Assembly (NCBI RefSeq): GCF_900112585.1
Contig: NZ_FOLY01000002.1
Span: 186,001 to 250,000 of the forward strand
Reading direction: 5' to 3'
Source of the DNA: Kushneria avicenniae
Lineage (GTDB): Bacteria; Pseudomonadota; Gammaproteobacteria; Pseudomonadales; Halomonadaceae
DNA: 64,000 bases
Numbering within the stretch: the first letter of the stretch is position 1; every line of letters begins with the position of its first letter. This document shows positions 61,170 to 64,000 of this stretch, one piece after another. The notes below the pieces were generated by a model, which searched no databases, was not told the origin of the DNA, and was given only the letters and a program-made list of their open reading frames with translations. A program made the position numbers and the translations under genes.

Positions 61170-61804
61170 CAAGAGTGTTGCCCTCGCAGACGACGGTTGA
61201 GACGTTCAAGCCGGGCTTCCAGCCGATCCGTCGCAATTTCGAGTTCGGTCAGGTGTTCGCGGGCCACATCAAAGCGAGCGCGGCCGGCGAGCCACTGGCC
61301 CTCTTCAAGGATGTACTCGCGCAGATCCTGCTCAAGGCTTCTGGACGAGTGGACGCCGAAATGCCCCAGACGCCGCAGCCCGGTGGCCAGACTGTGGGCC
61401 GGCGCGTCACCGAACCATTCGGCGAAGGCGCCTTCCCAGTCGATGTCGAGATCCATCAGCAATTCACGGGCCTGCATCAGAAGACCGAGCTGACCGCGCA
61501 CCACCAGCCGATGGCTGGTCATGAGCGACTGGATCGGCATGCCGCCCAGCAGAGCGCCCAGCGTATCGGCATCGATCTCGATGGTCGTGTCGGCGTCCCG
61601 GTCTTCACCATCGGGCAGCGAGGCAAGCGTCAGGCCGTGAATATGAAAGATGACCAGCACTTCGATCCGGGGCGACTCGAGTCTCAGCAGCAAGCGCTGC
61701 CCGGCCATGGCCGCCAGACGTGACGGCGCCGCCGGGTCACGCGCCAGCAGGCGATTGACGCTTTTTTCGATACCGGCCAGCAGTACAGGAGTTAGAAAGG
61801 ACAT
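61169..61804 (-). CDS. ubiJ: Ubiquinone biosynthesis accessory factor UbiJ
   Basis: Lipid-binding scaffold of the cytosolic ubiquinone complex. 211 residues from the ATG at 61804 ([11 protein letters not shown]); a TTG at 61831 would add 9. The N-terminal SCP2-like domain (about 10-110) has [18 protein letters not shown]-terminal coiled coil ([20 protein letters not shown]) follows. It lies between ubiE (130-base gap) and ubiB (1-base overlap). Confidence 0.92.
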   Translation of the reverse strand: MSFLTPVLLAGIEKSVNRLLARDPAAPSRLAAMAGQRLLLRLESPRIEVLVIFHIHGLTLASLPDGEDRDADTTIEIDADTLGALLGGMPIQSLMTSHRLVVRGQLGLLMQARELLMDLDIDWEGAFAEWFGDAPAHSLATGLRRLGHFGVHSSRSLEQDLREYILEEGQWLAGRARFDVAREHLTELEIATDRLEARLERLNRRLRGQHS

Positions 61805-61933
61805 CAGTGCGGTTGCCCTTGAGGTATGCAATGACGAAAAGTCATGAGATACGCGTGTGTCATGCCATTGACCCTGTCGGGAAAGCGGCCCGGCGGGTGA
61901 TGGCGAACATGAGACACCACCCGCTCAGGGCGT

Positions 61934-62680
61934 TCAGAACTTGATACCGCGGTGCAGGGCGACCACACCGCCGGTCATGTTGGTGTACTCGACGCGCTCG
62001 AGTCCTGCATTTTCCATCATGGCCTTGAGGGTCGGCTGATCGGGGTGCATGCGAATCGACTCGGCCAGATAGCGATAGGAGTCGGCGTCGTTGGCCACCC
62101 ATTTGCCGATGCGGGGCAGGACATGAAAGGAGTACTGGTCGTAGACTTTCTCGAACACCGCGTTGACGGGTTTCGAGAACTCCAGCACCAGCAGTCGTCC
62201 GCCCGGCTTGAGCACGCGCGTCATGGACGCCAGCGCGGCATCCTTGTCGGTGACGTTGCGAAGGCCAAAGGCCATTGTGATGCAGTCAAAGGTGTTGTCG
62301 GGGAAGGGCAGGGCCTGAGCGTCGGCCTGCACGATTTCCACCTGCGCGCCGATGCCGCGGTCCATCAGGCGGTCGCGACCGACCTGCAGCATGGAGGCGT
62401 TGATGTCGGCCAGTACCACTCGACCTGAAGGGCCTACCCGTTCCACGAATTTGGCGGTGAGGTCACCGGTGCCGCCGGCAAGGTCCAGCACGGTATGGCC
62501 GCGACGCACGCCGGAGCGCTCCATGACCACGCGCTTCCAGAAGCGATGAATGCCCATCGACATCAGATCGTTCATGACATCGTAGCGGCGTGCCACGCTG
62601 TCAAAGACCTGCTCGACGCGGCCGGCCTTTTCCTCGACAGGGACTTCCTCATAGCCGAAGTGCGTTGTCTGCTTGTCCAT
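61934..62680 (-). CDS. ubiE: Ubiquinone/menaquinone C-methyltransferase UbiE
   Basis: SAM-dependent methyltransferase of ubiquinone (and menaquinone) synthesis. 248 residues from the ATG at 62680, preceded by AGGGGAT. SAM motif [12 protein letters not shown], then [31 protein letters not shown] and the C-terminal [15 protein letters not shown], all family signatures. First gene of ubiE-ubiJ-ubiB. Confidence 0.97.
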   Translation of the reverse strand: MDKQTTHFGYEEVPVEEKAGRVEQVFDSVARRYDVMNDLMSMGIHRFWKRVVMERSGVRRGHTVLDLAGGTGDLTAKFVERVGPSGRVVLADINASMLQVGRDRLMDRGIGAQVEIVQADAQALPFPDNTFDCITMAFGLRNVTDKDAALASMTRVLKPGGRLLVLEFSKPVNAVFEKVYDQYSFHVLPRIGKWVANDADSYRYLAESIRMHPDQPTLKAMMENAGLERVEYTNMTGGVVALHRGIKF

Positions 62681-62846
62681 GCGATCCCCTGTCAGCGTTT
62701 TCAAAATCGTGTGTTCCGGTATCGGTGGCGGCGCTGCCTGCCCTTCGGGGCGGGTGCGTGATCAAGCCGGTCGGGAGGGGCGCGCCTGTCGACAGCCATT
62801 GTAGCTTTCAGGACGTCATTTGTCCTGACGCCCATATCGGCTGCCC

Positions 62847-63239
62847 TTACTGTCGCTGCAGTGGTATGCCCAGCGGCTCGCGCGAGGCATTGGCCTTCTT
62901 GAGTTCATGAAGATAGTCGTCCCACCACAGCTCGCGGTTTTCGATCATCTCCCACAGATAGGCATAGGTATACAGCCCGCTGTCGTGGCCGTCATCAAAG
63001 TGCAGCTTGAGCGCGTAGTTGCCCACCGGTGTGATGTTTTTAAGACCCACGTATTTCATGCCGGTCTGCAGCACGGCCTGCTCCGGGCTGTGGCCTCGCA
63101 CCTCGGCCGAGGGCGAGTACACTCGAAGCATTTCGGCACCCAGGCGAAAGCTCTGCTGCTCACCGTTGATGTCATAGGTCAGCGCCAGCTCGCGGCTGCG
63201 CTGATGATAGTGAACGCCGGTTGGCATGGGGGCACTCAT
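62847..63239 (-). CDS. DUF971 / gamma-butyrobetaine hydroxylase-like N-terminal domain protein
   Basis: 130 residues. The single small domain (REL ALTYDINGE, LRVYSPSAEVRGH, KNITPVGNYALKLHFDDGHDSGLYTY) matches DUF971, the N-terminal zinc-binding module of gamma-butyrobetaine hydroxylases. There is no dioxygenase domain, so it is not a hydroxylase. Homologues downstream of hslVU occur in pseudomonads. The His/Asp residues in HFDDGHDSG may bind metal. Function unknown; a terminator separates it from hslU. Confidence 0.85.
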   Translation of the reverse strand: MSAPMPTGVHYHQRSRELALTYDINGEQQSFRLGAEMLRVYSPSAEVRGHSPEQAVLQTGMKYVGLKNITPVGNYALKLHFDDGHDSGLYTYAYLWEMIENRELWWDDYLHELKKANASREPLGIPLQRQ

Positions 63240-63307
63240 GGCATGTCTCCATGATATTGAGTATCACATCGATGATGTCGGTCACACCGGGCCGCCGACA
63301 TCAGGTC

Positions 63308-63340
63308 AAAAAAAGCGGGCGGCCCGTGTTCGGGCCGCCC
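63308..63340 (-). terminator. Intrinsic terminator after hslU
   Basis: GGGCGGCCCG (63317-63326) pairs perfectly with CGGGCCGCCC (63331-63340). On the minus strand it is followed by GCTTTTTTT. Confidence 0.92.
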
Positions 63341-63377
63341 TCCAGGATACGCTGTTGGCGTCAAACGATAAAGATGC

Positions 63378-64000
63378 TCAGAGGATGTAGCGCGACAGGT
63401 CCTCATCGCGGGCCAGTTCACCCAGACGCTCGTCCACGTAGGCGCCATCGATCACCAGCGGGCCTTCCATGTCGCTGCCGTCAAAGAGGGCCTCTTCCAG
63501 CAGGCGCTCCATGACCGTATGCAGACGACGCGCGCCGATGTTTTCGGTGCCCTCGTTGACCTGCCAGGCCGTCTGCGCAATGCGCTCGATGCCATCGTCG
63601 GTAAACCGGATATCGAGACCTTCGGTCTTCATCAGCGCCTCGTACTGGCGCGTCAGCGAAGCAGAAGGCTCGGTCAGGATACGCTTGAACTCGTCTGGTG
63701 ACAGCGCTGACAGCTCCACGCGAATCGGCAAGCGACCCTGCAGCTCCGGAATCAGATCCGAGGGCTTGGAGAGGTGGAACGCGCCCGACGCGATGAAGAG
63801 GATGTGATCGGTGTGCACCATGCCGTGCTTGGTGGAGACGGTTGACCCCTCGATCAGCGGCAGCAGGTCGCGCTGCACCCCTTCGCGAGAGACGTCGCCA
63901 CCGCTGCCGGATTCGGCACGCTTGGCCACCTTGTCGATTTCGTCCAGGAACACGATGCCGTTCTGCTCGACCGCCTCGATGGCACGCGCCTTGAGATCCT
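63378..64000 (-). CDS. hslU: ATP-dependent protease ATPase subunit HslU (5' part missing)
   Basis: AAA+ unfoldase that feeds proteins to HslV. About 207 C-terminal residues are visible; the gene continues beyond base 64000. Walker B is VFLDEIDK near the window edge. The sensor/arginine region has [20 protein letters not shown] and [18 protein letters not shown]. The chain ends DLSRYIL, the C-terminal tail that inserts into HslV. hslV is expected just upstream, outside the window. Confidence 0.96.
   Translation of the reverse strand, partial: DLKARAIEAVEQNGIVFLDEIDKVAKRAESGSGGDVSREGVQRDLLPLIEGSTVSTKHGMVHTDHILFIASGAFHLSKPSDLIPELQGRLPIRVELSALSPDEFKRILTEPSASLTRQYEALMKTEGLDIRFTDDGIERIAQTAWQVNEGTENIGARRLHTVMERLLEEALFDGSDMEGPLVIDGAYVDERLGELARDEDLSRYIL

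Overview
This window is an ordinary core-chromosome segment of a moderately GC-rich gammaproteobacterium. The gene orders are Pseudomonas-like: radC-rpmB-rpmG-mutM, rpsB-tsf-pyrH-frr-uppS-cdsA-dxr-rseP-bamA-skp-lpxD-fabZ-lpxA-lpxB-rnhB-dnaE-accA-tilS, ppx-trx-rho, ubiE-ubiJ-ubiB and hisE-tatABC. The protein sequences and several lineage-typical small genes suggest a halophilic Halomonadaceae member (Halomonas/Kushneria type). That assignment is inference from gene content and sequence flavour; no rRNA is present.

Layout. 1-5.8 kb: the end of a zinc-type/quinone oxidoreductase, then radC, ribosomal proteins L28 and L33, the DNA glycosylase mutM, the rRNA methylase rlmI, a DUF2007 protein and trpS. 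5.9-14.4 kb: an S9 peptidase, an unassigned membrane protein, aconitase acnA, a small CPXCG protein, trxB, slyX and a membrane-anchored cold-shock-domain protein. 14.5-21.2 kb, minus strand: the lysine/peptidoglycan genes dapD and dapE with a Spx/ArsC-like protein, the nitrogen sensor glnD, and map. 21.3-42.7 kb, plus strand: one long translation/envelope/lipid A/replication array from rpsB to tilS. 42.7-49.5 kb: ppx (minus), thioredoxin, rho, ubiD, flavin reductase and folM.

49.5-57.4 kb is the most unusual part. A DAHP synthase gene (first step of aromatic amino-acid synthesis) is preceded by an apparent attenuator. It has a short leader ORF with Tyr-Tyr-Trp-Phe codons ending inside hairpin 1, then a strong terminator with a competing pairing. 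A second aromatic-containing mini-ORF lies between that terminator and the gene. Next come a Tat-type PhoX phosphatase and the polyphosphate kinase ppk, convergent and each with a Pho-box-like repeat upstream. Beyond them are a decayed hemB at its pseudomonad-type position beside ppk, and an ElbB-like protein lacking the family nucleophilic cysteine.

57.4-64 kb, minus strand: tatABC (the secretion system that would export PhoX), hisE, the ubiquinone genes ubiB-ubiJ-ubiE, a DUF971 protein, and the 3' part of hslU running off the window.

No rRNA, tRNA, CRISPR array, insertion sequence or prophage is visible. I found no large novel gene system. The best candidates for something not described before are the aromatic attenuator and its second mini-ORF.
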